Assembly (NCBI GenBank): GCA_015521095.1
Contig: WAOU01000050.1
Span: forward strand, 1-8,041
Reading direction: 5' to 3'
Length of the DNA stretch: 8,041 nt
DNA from: Desulfurococcales archaeon
GTDB taxonomy: Archaea > Thermoproteota > Thermoprotei_A > Sulfolobales > Acidilobaceae
Part shown: positions 1 to 6,037 of the stretch, in pieces
Numbering within the stretch: position 1 is the first letter of the stretch
Layout: every line of letters begins with the position of its first letter
Made by a program: the position numbers and the translations under genes
The notes under the pieces: model-generated
Told to the model about the DNA's origin: nothing
Databases searched by the model: none
Seen by the model: the letters and a program-made list of their open reading frames with translations, nothing else

Positions 1-224
1 CTTACTTTTTCTGTGATCGTGGCTTCGTGCCTCGTAATAATGATTAGTGTTATGTTTGTATCGTGTGGTAATGATTTTAGATATTCAAGCCATGGATATG
101 GCTCAGATGCAGTTCCCCAAGGCCAAGTCTCGTTCTGGGCGGTTGCCTTGGGAGCGGCTAGGAGGGCGAGACTCGATATCGTGATTAGAACTATCATGAA
201 TATGCCTGTCAGGAGTTTGTTCAT
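1..224 (-). CDS. Secreted protein, N-terminal fragment; probable ABC-transporter solute-binding protein
   Basis: This minus-strand gene starts at ATG 224-222 and stays open for 74 codons to the left edge, so the C-terminus is outside the window. Residues 1-30 form a clear signal peptide: K3, a hydrophobic core at about 4-24, then a polar stretch APKATAQ with an A-x-A type cleavage site. The mature part begins NETWPWG and continues through PWLEYLKSLPHDTNITLII to ITRHEATITEKV. An early strand of the type 'TLIIITRHEATI' just after the signal peptide is what I recall from archaeal extracellular solute-binding proteins of ABC importers, where it is the first beta strand of lobe 1. One sequon (NIT) is present. 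A GAGGG Shine-Dalgarno at 237-233 lies 8 nt before the ATG, and a TATA-like box lies at 270-262. The gene diverges from the GATase-like exoprotein. The existence of the gene is well supported; the solute-binding call is tentative because only 74 residues are visible. The substrate is unknown. Confidence 0.72.
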   Translation of the reverse strand, partial: MNKLLTGIFMIVLITISSLALLAAPKATAQNETWPWGTASEPYPWLEYLKSLPHDTNITLIIITRHEATITEKV

Positions 225-261
225 CTCCTTTTCCCTCGAGATAAAACGACTTCTAACTGAC

Positions 262-270
262 AATATAAAT
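262..270 (-). promoter_or_regulatory. TATA box for the minus-strand secreted protein gene
   Basis: Read on the minus strand this is atttatatt. It lies about 26 nt before a predicted transcription start near 240, leaving a leader of roughly 16 nt that contains the GAGGG ribosome site. The spacing fits an archaeal TBP/TFB promoter. It is a prediction from sequence only. Confidence 0.5.
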
Positions 271-326
271 AATCATGCACATGAACTGTAAAAGAAACCC
301 GGAAGCTTGGTTAATACTATTTTTCA

Positions 327-333
327 TTTAAAC
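327..333 (+). promoter_or_regulatory. Possible TATA box for the GATase-like exoprotein gene
   Basis: The string tttaaac sits in an AT-rich block and would place transcription start near 355, inside the inverted repeat at 341-361, giving a leader of about 60 nt. An alternative TATA-like string, tttatta at 358-364, would give a start near 386 and a leader of about 30 nt. I cannot decide between them. In either case the inverted repeat lies in or next to the core promoter. Confidence 0.3.
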
Positions 334-340
334 GATTCTG

Positions 341-361
341 TAAACCTAGAGACTAGGTTTA
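341..361. repeat. Perfect 9-bp inverted repeat, candidate operator
   Basis: The arms taaacctag (341-349) and ctaggttta (353-361) are exact reverse complements separated by aga. The element lies in the divergent intergenic region between the minus-strand secreted protein and the plus-strand exoprotein, overlapping the likely promoter of the latter. In DNA it fits a site for a dimeric repressor. If transcribed it would be a hairpin with a 3-nt loop in the leader. A terminator is unlikely because no gene ends here. The regulator is unknown. Confidence 0.55.
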
Positions 362-402
362 TTAAGACAAGACCTTGTAATCATCTACCCGAGAAACCTT
401 GA

Positions 403-410
403 AGGGTGGA
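403..410 (+). promoter_or_regulatory. Ribosome binding site that selects the TTG start at 417
   Basis: The agggtgga string contains GGTG, matching the archaeal anti-Shine-Dalgarno, and ends 6 nt before TTG 417. The upstream in-frame TTG at 399 has no comparable site. It would also add six residues, some polar or acidic, before the signal peptide. Position 417 is therefore the better start. Confidence 0.6.
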
Positions 411-416
411 TATGAT

Positions 417-1640
417 TTGAATAAAAACATAAAGCTTGGCTTGATCGTAGCAGGCCTATTCCTTCTATCCATAGTTGCTCCTCTAGCAGCTATGCCAACT
501 AAGGCGCAGACAACCGACACGATAACGGTAGCAGTCGATTTAAGCCACGGTGAAAGCGACAAGTACCTAGACTACATCATGTCTAATATTACTTTTGTAA
601 ACTGGGTGGTATTCGACGGCCAAAACCTCTCAATAACACCAGAAAATCTCTCAAACGTCGACGTGCTCATACTAGGACAGCCAACAGTAGGATTCAGCCC
701 AGACGAAATGGACGCTATCTATAACTGGCTCGTCTCCGGAAACAAAGTACTATGGGTCGCCGGAGACAGCGACTATGGAAGCGGATGGCAGACCCAGGAG
801 TATGTCAACGATCTTCTCGAATACATCGGAGCAAAGCTAAGAATAGAGTACGCAAGCTTCTACGACGACTACCACAACTGTCAAAGATTCTACAGAGTAC
901 TTGTCCACATGGCAGTAGACGACTACCCCGAGCTAGAGACATCAATAATAAGCCAGAACATTACTAAGCCAATACTAGCTCACGGCCCTGCACCACTAAT
1001 ATGGGTAGACGACACTGGAACACCACACGACATAACCAACGAGACATTCCCCGGACTAATAAGAATACTATGGTCCTACGACACAGCATATATAGGAGAC
1101 AACAACCCACCAGCTCCAATGCTATATGACCCACTATTCTACGGACAAGGCTCAGGCAACCACACATTCGTATTCTTAGCCGCAGAATACTGGGAAGACG
1201 TCCACAGCCTAGTAGTAGTAAGCGGAGAGTCACCCTACGGAGACTACGAGCCAGGATTCGCCTGGGAGTACTACGGAGTACAGCTTGACGGTCCACAATA
1301 CGTGACAAACATGATAACCTGGTTCAACACACTAATACTCCAGATCTGGCCATCGATGGAGACTACGACAACAACCACAGAGACAACCACAACCACAACC
1401 CAAACAACTACAACAACCACCGAAGAGACTACAACTACTACGACTCAGGAGCAGACCTCTACCACTACGACAACTACAACAGAACAAACAACCACTACAA
1501 CCACTGGCCAACAGACAACCGAAGAAACAACTACAACTGAACAAACAACTGAGGAAGGCGGTATAAACACAGGACTACTAGTAGCAGTAGTAGTAATCAT
1601 AATCATAATCATAGCAGGAGCATTCGCATTAAGGAAGTAA
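417..1640 (+). CDS. Stalked, membrane-anchored exoprotein with a glutamine-amidotransferase-like domain
   Basis: This is a 407-residue protein with TTG start, chosen from the ribosome site at 403-410. Residues 1-30 are a signal peptide (MNKNIKLGL..., hydrophobic to about 25, TKA|Q). Residues 35-312 form one globular domain. It opens with a beta strand and 'DLSHGE', then has a strand DVLILGQP (82-89), SPDEMDAIYNWLVSGNKVLWVAG (94-116) and further aromatic-rich strands. The 'DVLIL-P-(10-15)-E-I-WL-GN-VLWV' layout is that of class-I glutamine-amidotransferase-like (ThuA/DUF4350-like) folds. I see no convincing nucleophilic Cys: the only cysteine is C155, outside a GxCxG elbow, so amidotransferase activity is not expected. 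Residues 316-380 are a stalk with 46 Thr in 65 positions, followed by GGINTG and a transmembrane helix (about 385-403) ending LRK. Six sequons lie in the globular part. The role may be ligand binding or sugar/peptide recognition on the cell surface; the true function is unknown. A separate promoter follows before the next gene. Confidence 0.85.
   Translation: MNKNIKLGLIVAGLFLLSIVAPLAAMPTKAQTTDTITVAVDLSHGESDKYLDYIMSNITFVNWVVFDGQNLSITPENLSNVDVLILGQPTVGFSPDEMDAIYNWLVSGNKVLWVAGDSDYGSGWQTQEYVNDLLEYIGAKLRIEYASFYDDYHNCQRFYRVLVHMAVDDYPELETSIISQNITKPILAHGPAPLIWVDDTGTPHDITNETFPGLIRILWSYDTAYIGDNNPPAPMLYDPLFYGQGSGNHTFVFLAAEYWEDVHSLVVVSGESPYGDYEPGFAWEYYGVQLDGPQYVTNMITWFNTLILQIWPSMETTTTTTETTTTTTQTTTTTTEETTTTTTQEQTSTTTTTTTEQTTTTTTGQQTTEETTTTEQTTEEGGINTGLLVAVVVIIIIIIAGAFALRK
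1362..1556 (+). repeat. Threonine-rich stalk repeat region of the GATase-like exoprotein
   Basis: This is an in-frame low-complexity region built of Thr runs of six or seven separated by E, Q, EE, QEQ or GQQ (46 Thr, 65 residues). All four Thr codons are mixed, so the DNA is not a simple triplet repeat. Such stalks in archaeal surface proteins are known or presumed to be heavily O-glycosylated spacers that lift the domain off the membrane or through the S-layer. Confidence 0.85.
1428..1456 (+). repeat. 29-nt sequence identical to 3773-3801
   Basis: This stretch, encoding TTTTTTQEQ plus the next Thr, is identical base for base to 3773-3801 in the metallophosphoesterase gene and in the same reading phase. 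The identity extends through the synonymous choices for six consecutive Thr codons. Similarity of amino acid composition alone does not require this, which suggests recent duplication or gene conversion between the two stalks. Confidence 0.85.
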
Positions 1641-1650
1641 CAATAAAACC

Positions 1651-1662
1651 TTCTTTTTCCTT
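1651..1662 (+). terminator. T-rich transcription end signal
   Basis: The pyrimidine run ttctttttcctt begins 10 nt after the stop codon. Archaeal RNA polymerase terminates at such T-tracts without a required hairpin. It separates this gene from the next one, which has its own promoter. Confidence 0.45.
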
Positions 1663-1726
1663 ACCAATTACAATAAATTATATGTTAAATTTATTTTACA
1701 TCGACGTGTAATCATCATATTAATTC

Positions 1727-1732
1727 TTATAA
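1727..1732 (+). promoter_or_regulatory. TATA box for the metallophosphoesterase exoprotein gene
   Basis: The string ttataa lies within the AT-rich intergenic region and predicts transcription start near 1755, about 28 nt before ATG 1784. The leader carries ggggttgat as the ribosome site. Upstream AT-rich DNA at 1672-1695 contains a loose 8-bp inverted repeat (aataaatt / aatttatt, 8-nt spacer) that may be chance. Confidence 0.4.
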
Positions 1733-1783
1733 TCCATTCAAAGCACATTTTCAACCCGAAGATCTCCAAGCGGGGTTGATGGC

Positions 1784-4018
1784 ATGAAAAAAACCTATAC
1801 CAAAGGAGTAACACTCCTCCTCATACTCCTATTTATAACCCCAATAATTGGAGCAGGTTCATATAAAGCACCGATAATTCCAGCAACGGCAGAAGACACC
1901 GAGTTCAACCCTATAATACCCAATATCAACACAGCTGCGTTCCCCAATCCGGGCCTCAACCTAGGACCTGCACTTCCAGCAGTACTAGCTCCAGGAGAAA
2001 GCTTTACAGTTATATTGAAAACAGCCTTGCTCGACGACCAAGGGAACACTCTTAACATAACTGACGCTTACCTTTTAGGAGTATTCCTCCAGGAAAACCA
2101 GCTCGTAGTTATAAGAAAGCCAATCAGCTATACGATACTATCGTATGGAAACGAGACTAGTGGCGCAGAGATAAACATTACAATGCCTTCAGATGCAACG
2201 GGAGGCTTATATGATCTAGTATTCAACTTGTCGAACGGCGAACAACTTGTACTACCACGATCAATATGGATTCTAACAAGCCTAGGCGACGTCATAAGAT
2301 TCATACACATGAGTGATGTCCACTTCGGAGCCGGGTTCCCAGATGAGGCTACAGGACAACAGAGGCGTTTCACAGGCTATCTCATGTCCTCCCTCCTGGG
2401 AGTAAACATGATTCTCGATACAGGAGACGAAGCAGATACACAGGCAAGCACACAGTACATGAACAGTCTAAGCTATAGATACTCTTTCGCATATAATGTG
2501 CCAATGTTCATGGCGCCAGGAAACCACGACTATCCTAACAGCAACTTCATCAAGTACTATGAAGAGACGGTAGCGTACAGAGTCATAGGAGGAAAAATCC
2601 TAGTAGTACTCGTAAATACCGATGGAGAACTCGGACATCCATACTACGAAACAATGGTAAAGATCGAACAAATACTCGAAAACAACTCGGACATCCCCTA
2701 TAAAATAATGTTAATGCACCATCCAGTATTCTACCATCAGGGCCAAGTATACATAAACAGTACAAGTGACTCGCCATTACTAGGAGATCCCAGAAGCGTG
2801 TCGGGTAGCATCATTAGCTACTATTGGGGAGGAAACATAACAGAAGCCAAATGGCTCCTCAGACTCGTCGAAGACTACAATGTAACACTAGTTCTAGCAG
2901 GACACATACACAGAGACCAATACGTAGCATATCACTCGACAAGAACCAATACAACAACCCTATTCCAGACAACAACAACCCTATCACACGGAACAGGAAA
3001 CTACCAAGGCCTACAAGTTGATCAACTCAACCTTGCAACAGGAGAGATAACATATCCATATGCATGGCAATGGTTCGTCGGATACAGTAATGTGAGCAGA
3101 TACGACGTATACAACTCAATACCAATAACGAAACCAGAATACACCGAAAACTGGAGACAAGACCTCTTCGGAAACACCTACTTCTTCGGTACAATAGATC
3201 AAGGATCAACAGGAGTAGTAATGAGTCTCGAGAACATGTATGACCCAATTAACATAAGCAACGCCTTCGTAATAACTCTCCCATGGCCAGAAAACGCCCC
3301 AGTTAACCTACAAGTACTTGAAAGCGATGGCGGAGCGAACATCACAATGCTCGGATACCAATACCTACCTGAAGTAGGTAGAGTAGCAATCGCCCTAAAT
3401 ATGACGCTACCAGCCCACAGCTATCTCAAATACGTTCTCTACACAGTAGAAGACCAAGCACCACCAACAGTAGAACTGAAAAGAGTACTGCCTAGAGCAC
3501 CAGCAATTAACAGGACAATCAAAGTATTCATCGACGTCTCAGATGAGGGATGGGGCGTCGACGAGGTATATGGTACAGTAACGACCGAACGAGGCGAAGT
3601 AGTACAATATAACCTGAAACATTACTCGGGATCAACTTACCTATTGACCTTCGCGGTAGTAAGCCAGTATATGACAAACGTAACAATCAATATAACAGCA
3701 GTCGACTATGCAGGACATGCAACAAGCCACTCATTTACTCTAGCATTATCTGGACCTGAGCCACCGGTAGAAACTACAACTACTACGACTCAGGAGCAGA
3801 CTTCGACGACTACGACTGGTGAGCAGACGACTACCACGACAACCACAGCAGAACAAACAACAGAGCAAACAACCACGACAACTACGCAGCAGACAGCCGA
3901 GGAGACAACGACAAGCACCACAGAGGAAGCAGGCGGAAACAATACCGGAGTAATGATAGCGATAGTAGTACTAATCCTAGTAATAGCAGGTGCCGCTGCA
4001 GTACTGATAAGAAAATAA
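1784..4018 (+). CDS. Stalked, membrane-anchored calcineurin-like metallophosphoesterase
   Basis: This is a 744-residue exoenzyme. Residues 1-25 are a signal peptide (MKKTYTKG then a hydrophobic core), followed by a beta-rich N-terminal domain (about 60-165). The metallophosphoesterase domain (about 171-415) has all five motifs: DVH (D178, H180), GDEAD (D215, D218), GNHD (N247, H248), MHH (H312/H313) and GHIH (H374, H376). A dinuclear metal centre and hydrolysis of phosphomonoesters or phosphodiesters outside the cell are therefore expected. A further beta-rich part (about 416-555) and an Ig-like domain (about 557-656, with 'VDVSDEG'- and 'ITAVDYAGH'-type turns) lead to a Thr-rich stalk (664-715), GGNNTG and a transmembrane helix (about 722-741) ending LIRK. 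About 15 N-x-S/T sequons and no cysteine seen are consistent with a glycosylated extracellular protein. The closest type is the CpdA / purple-acid-phosphatase superfamily; the substrate cannot be read from sequence. ATG 1784 is the only good start, since upstream ATG 1779 and TTG 1776 hit stops. Confidence 0.92.
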   Translation: MKKTYTKGVTLLLILLFITPIIGAGSYKAPIIPATAEDTEFNPIIPNINTAAFPNPGLNLGPALPAVLAPGESFTVILKTALLDDQGNTLNITDAYLLGVFLQENQLVVIRKPISYTILSYGNETSGAEINITMPSDATGGLYDLVFNLSNGEQLVLPRSIWILTSLGDVIRFIHMSDVHFGAGFPDEATGQQRRFTGYLMSSLLGVNMILDTGDEADTQASTQYMNSLSYRYSFAYNVPMFMAPGNHDYPNSNFIKYYEETVAYRVIGGKILVVLVNTDGELGHPYYETMVKIEQILENNSDIPYKIMLMHHPVFYHQGQVYINSTSDSPLLGDPRSVSGSIISYYWGGNITEAKWLLRLVEDYNVTLVLAGHIHRDQYVAYHSTRTNTTTLFQTTTTLSHGTGNYQGLQVDQLNLATGEITYPYAWQWFVGYSNVSRYDVYNSIPITKPEYTENWRQDLFGNTYFFGTIDQGSTGVVMSLENMYDPINISNAFVITLPWPENAPVNLQVLESDGGANITMLGYQYLPEVGRVAIALNMTLPAHSYLKYVLYTVEDQAPPTVELKRVLPRAPAINRTIKVFIDVSDEGWGVDEVYGTVTTERGEVVQYNLKHYSGSTYLLTFAVVSQYMTNVTINITAVDYAGHATSHSFTLALSGPEPPVETTTTTTQEQTSTTTTGEQTTTTTTTAEQTTEQTTTTTTQQTAEETTTSTTEEAGGNNTGVMIAIVVLILVIAGAAAVLIRK
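3773..3801 (+). repeat. 29-nt sequence identical to 1428-1456
   Basis: This is the second copy of the shared in-phase segment. It is the first part of the stalk here, but lies about a third of the way into the stalk of the upstream gene. The two stalks therefore share sequence but are not aligned end to end. Confidence 0.85.
3773..3928 (+). repeat. Threonine-rich stalk repeat region of the metallophosphoesterase
   Basis: This in-frame region has 32 Thr in 52 residues, in runs up to seven separated by QEQ, GEQ, AEQ, EQ and QQ. It begins directly with the 29-nt copy shared with 1428-1456. It links the Ig-like domain to the C-terminal anchor and is probably an O-glycosylated spacer. Confidence 0.85.
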
Positions 4019-4050
4019 TCCTGAGTTAGTAGAGTCAAAAACTTCATTAT

Positions 4051-4060
4051 CTTTATTTTT
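4051..4060 (+). terminator. T-rich transcription end signal
   Basis: The string ctttattttt lies 33 nt after the stop codon of the metallophosphoesterase gene and fits an archaeal T-tract terminator. Confidence 0.4.
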
Positions 4061-4106
4061 ACCTATTATATTTTAACCTAATAATAATGATTCTAACTCC
4101 TATAAG

Positions 4107-4115
4107 TTATAAAAA
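4107..4115 (+). promoter_or_regulatory. TATA box for the acyl-CoA synthetase gene
   Basis: The string ttataaaaa is a strong archaeal TATA match. It predicts transcription start near 4135-4139 and a leader of about 35 nt ending in GGGTGA. Confidence 0.55.
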
Positions 4116-4162
4116 ACACTTGTAGATCTTACTATAATATGATGCAAAAGTGTCCTAATAGT

Positions 4163-4168
4163 GGGTGA
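4163..4168 (+). promoter_or_regulatory. Ribosome binding site that selects ATG 4174
   Basis: GGGTGA ends 5 nt before ATG 4174. The in-frame GTG at 4165 lies within this site and has no site of its own, so ATG 4174 is preferred. Confidence 0.65.
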
Positions 4169-4173
4169 ATAAA

Positions 4174-5844
4174 ATGGGGCTACCAGAGAAAATACCTCAA
4201 AGACCCGGTTACGAAGTAACTCTTCACTCACTATACAATAGAGCAAAAGAACTCTTCTACAATATGGAAGTAGTGTCAAGAACAAAGAAAGGAGTAGAAA
4301 GGTTCAGGTTCTCGCAGACGGCAGATAGAATAGAGAAAATAGCAAGCGCATTAGCGGCGCTAGGCATCGGCAAACTAGATAGAGTAGCGACACTCGACTG
4401 GAACACGCACTGGCACTATGAGCTCTACTTCTCGGTGCCAATGATGGGAGCAGTACTACACCCTGTCAATATACGGTTAGCTCCGGCAGAAATAGTGTAT
4501 GTCATGAGCCAGGCAGAAGACAAGGTGGTTGTAACAAATAGCGACTTCTTACCACTAGTAGAAGCAATTGCTCCAAAGATCAAGAGTCTAGAAGCAATAA
4601 TCGTCGTAGATACAGACTCAGTTCCAGACAAGATCCATGGCATCAAGACCTACCATTACGAGGATCTTCTAAAGATGTATGGTTCGAAGTATGAATGGCC
4701 AGAGGTAAGCGAGGATCAGCCAGCAGCCATGGGCTATACGAGTGGTACAACAGGCCTTCCAAAAGGAGCGTATCATAGCCACAAGGCATTAGTCCTACAT
4801 GCCATGAGTGGAGCACTCCATCTTTCGACCATAAGCAGGCACATAAGTGTTAAGACAGAAGACGTCATACTCCACCTAGTACCAATGTTCCACGTATATT
4901 CATGGGGTCTACCTTATATTGCGACGCTACTCGGAATGAAACAAGTGTATCCAGGAAAACTAGACGCGGGCGTAATCCTCAGACTCATACACGAGGAAAA
5001 GGTAACATTCATGGCAGGAGTCCCAACAATACTATACATGTTGCTAACTCACCCAGACGCGCAGAAATACGATCTATCCAATGTCCTCTACGTGAACGGT
5101 GGAAGCGCCCTCCCGAGAGGCTTAGCAGAGCTAGCAAAGAAGATGGGAATGAAGATCTTCGTAGGCTATGGAATGACAGAGACTGCACCAATACTAACAC
5201 TAGCAGCACCTCCTGCGTACCTAGATGTAACAGAAGAAAACTATTTCGATTACGCGTTACGAACAGGATGGCCTATACCGCTAGTTGATCTAAGAGTAGT
5301 TGACCCAGAAGGAAAACCCGTTCCAAAAGATGGAAAGACAATGGGCGAAATAGTAGTAAGAGCACCTTGGGTCACGCCAGAATACTACATGAATAAGGAG
5401 AAGACTGAGGCAGCCTGGAAGGGAGGATGGTTCCATACAGGAGATATCGCTGTATGGTTCGAAGACGGTAGTATAGTAATAGTAGATAGAGATAAGGATG
5501 TCATAAAGAGCGGTGGAGAATGGATCAGCAGTGTTAGGCTAGAAGACGCGATAAGCAGGCATCCGGGAGTAGGCCAAGTAGCAGTTATAGCGGCTTATCA
5601 TCCGAAGTGGCAGGAGAGACCAGTAGCGATAATTGTCCCCAAGCCTGGATGGGAAGACAAAATCACTACGGAAGAGATCAACAACTATCTAATGAAAAAC
5701 TATGTCGAGAAAGGAGAGATACCAAAGTGGTGGCTACCAGACAAAGTAATAGTAGTTGAAGAACTACCGATGACAAGTGTAGGCAAGATCAATAAGAGGG
5801 CGTTAAGAGAGAAGTTTAGAAATATACTTGTCGAATCGCAGTAG
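4174..5844 (+). CDS. AMP-forming acyl-CoA synthetase, AlkK / Thermus long-chain type
   Basis: This is a 556-residue cytoplasmic enzyme of the adenylate-forming (ANL) superfamily, expected to activate a carboxylic acid with ATP to an acyl-AMP and then the CoA thioester. The core motifs are complete: the ATP loop YTSGTTGLPKG (188-198), GYGMTET (331-337), GWFHTGD (418-424), hinge region DRDKDVIKSGGEWIS (438-452), and the C-terminal catalytic lysine in SVGKINK (K538). The N-terminal block 'VATLDWNTHWHYELYFSVPMMGAVLHPVNIRL' region (71-102) is characteristic of the AlkK-like and Thermus long-chain fatty-acyl-CoA synthetase branch. Length is normal for that group. Substrate could be medium- or long-chain fatty acids. 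In autotrophic Thermoproteota, related enzymes activate 4-hydroxybutyrate or 3-hydroxypropionate, and the sequence alone does not choose. It has its own promoter (4107) and a T-rich end (5871), so it is probably transcribed alone. Confidence 0.93.
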   Translation: MGLPEKIPQRPGYEVTLHSLYNRAKELFYNMEVVSRTKKGVERFRFSQTADRIEKIASALAALGIGKLDRVATLDWNTHWHYELYFSVPMMGAVLHPVNIRLAPAEIVYVMSQAEDKVVVTNSDFLPLVEAIAPKIKSLEAIIVVDTDSVPDKIHGIKTYHYEDLLKMYGSKYEWPEVSEDQPAAMGYTSGTTGLPKGAYHSHKALVLHAMSGALHLSTISRHISVKTEDVILHLVPMFHVYSWGLPYIATLLGMKQVYPGKLDAGVILRLIHEEKVTFMAGVPTILYMLLTHPDAQKYDLSNVLYVNGGSALPRGLAELAKKMGMKIFVGYGMTETAPILTLAAPPAYLDVTEENYFDYALRTGWPIPLVDLRVVDPEGKPVPKDGKTMGEIVVRAPWVTPEYYMNKEKTEAAWKGGWFHTGDIAVWFEDGSIVIVDRDKDVIKSGGEWISSVRLEDAISRHPGVGQVAVIAAYHPKWQERPVAIIVPKPGWEDKITTEEINNYLMKNYVEKGEIPKWWLPDKVIVVEELPMTSVGKINKRALREKFRNILVESQ

Positions 5845-5870
5845 AATAACACATAATTATAATACTATAG

Positions 5871-5882
5871 ATTTTTCCTCCT
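5871..5882 (+). terminator. T-rich transcription end signal
   Basis: The string atttttcctcct follows the synthetase stop by 26 nt and fits a T-tract terminator. More pyrimidine-rich DNA follows to about 5938 and may act as a backup. I see no gene between here and the next promoter. Confidence 0.4.
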
Positions 5883-5966
5883 AAATTGATGATTTATTGC
5901 TGTGTCTATTAATCGGGCTTGATCTTTCTATTATCTTATTAGCGTAAATACATGTAGTACTCTTTG

Positions 5967-5974
5967 TATAAATA
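5967..5974 (+). promoter_or_regulatory. TATA box for the malic enzyme operon
   Basis: The string tataaata predicts transcription start near 5995 and a leader of about 43 nt. The first copy of a 12-bp direct repeat abuts its downstream end, so binding there would block assembly of the initiation complex or polymerase entry. Confidence 0.55.
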
Positions 5975-6016
5975 AGACTAGTGTCTATAATAATATTCGA
6001 CAAGAGACTAGTATCT
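5975..6016 (+). repeat. Pair of 12-bp direct repeats, candidate operator
   Basis: Copies agactagtgtct (5975-5986) and agactagtatct (6005-6016) match at 11 of 12 positions. They are spaced exactly 30 bp start to start, about three helical turns. Each is partly palindromic (aga ... tct around actagt). They lie between the TATA box and the ribosome site of the malic enzyme gene. This arrangement suggests cooperative repressor binding on one face of the DNA. The regulator is not identified. Confidence 0.5.
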
Positions 6017-6025
6017 GTGTAGAAA

Positions 6026-6034
6026 GGGCGATGA
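6026..6034 (+). promoter_or_regulatory. Ribosome binding site for the malic enzyme TTG start
   Basis: The string gggcgatga is a partial match to GGTGATC and ends 3 nt before TTG 6038, with its GGG core about 9 nt away. The ATG at 6031 inside it runs into a stop after four codons, so TTG 6038 is the usable start. Confidence 0.5.
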
Positions 6035-6037
6035 ATA

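Noticed and set aside
13..291. Plus-strand open frame of 92 codons starting with GTG
   Set aside because: It overlaps the minus-strand signal-peptide gene, lacks a ribosome site, and its protein has no recognisable organisation. The opposite strand explains the region.
1332..1544. Cysteine-rich minus-strand frame that looks like a metal-binding peptide
   Set aside because: It is the reverse complement of the Thr-rich stalk, where runs of Thr codons automatically give Cys, Gly, Ser and Val codons. No promoter or ribosome site is seen.
1362..1556. Thr-codon run considered as a phase-variable microsatellite
   Set aside because: All four Thr codons are mixed and no long perfect triplet or shorter repeat is present, so slippage-driven phase variation is unlikely.
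1672..1695. Inverted repeat aataaatt / aatttatt before the metallophosphoesterase gene
   Set aside because: It is made only of A and T with an 8-nt spacer in very AT-rich DNA, so chance occurrence is likely. It is mentioned only with the promoter.
3790..4047. Valine-rich minus-strand frame that looks like a membrane protein
   Set aside because: It is again the complement of the Thr-rich stalk and of the C-terminal hydrophobic helix, an artefact of composition.
4116..4153. Possible leader hairpin acactt ... aagtgt before the acyl-CoA synthetase
   Set aside because: The arms are only 6 bp and the loop 26 nt, starting at the TATA box. There is no support for a riboswitch or attenuator.
4902..5288. 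128-codon plus-strand frame inside the acyl-CoA synthetase gene
   Set aside because: It is an out-of-frame shadow of a well-conserved enzyme, highly basic and low in hydrophobic structure, with no initiation signal.
5885..5945. Possible box C/D guide RNA (ttgatga resembling a C box)
   Set aside because: The first base is not a purine and no CTGA D box lies at the right distance, so the pattern is not sufficient.
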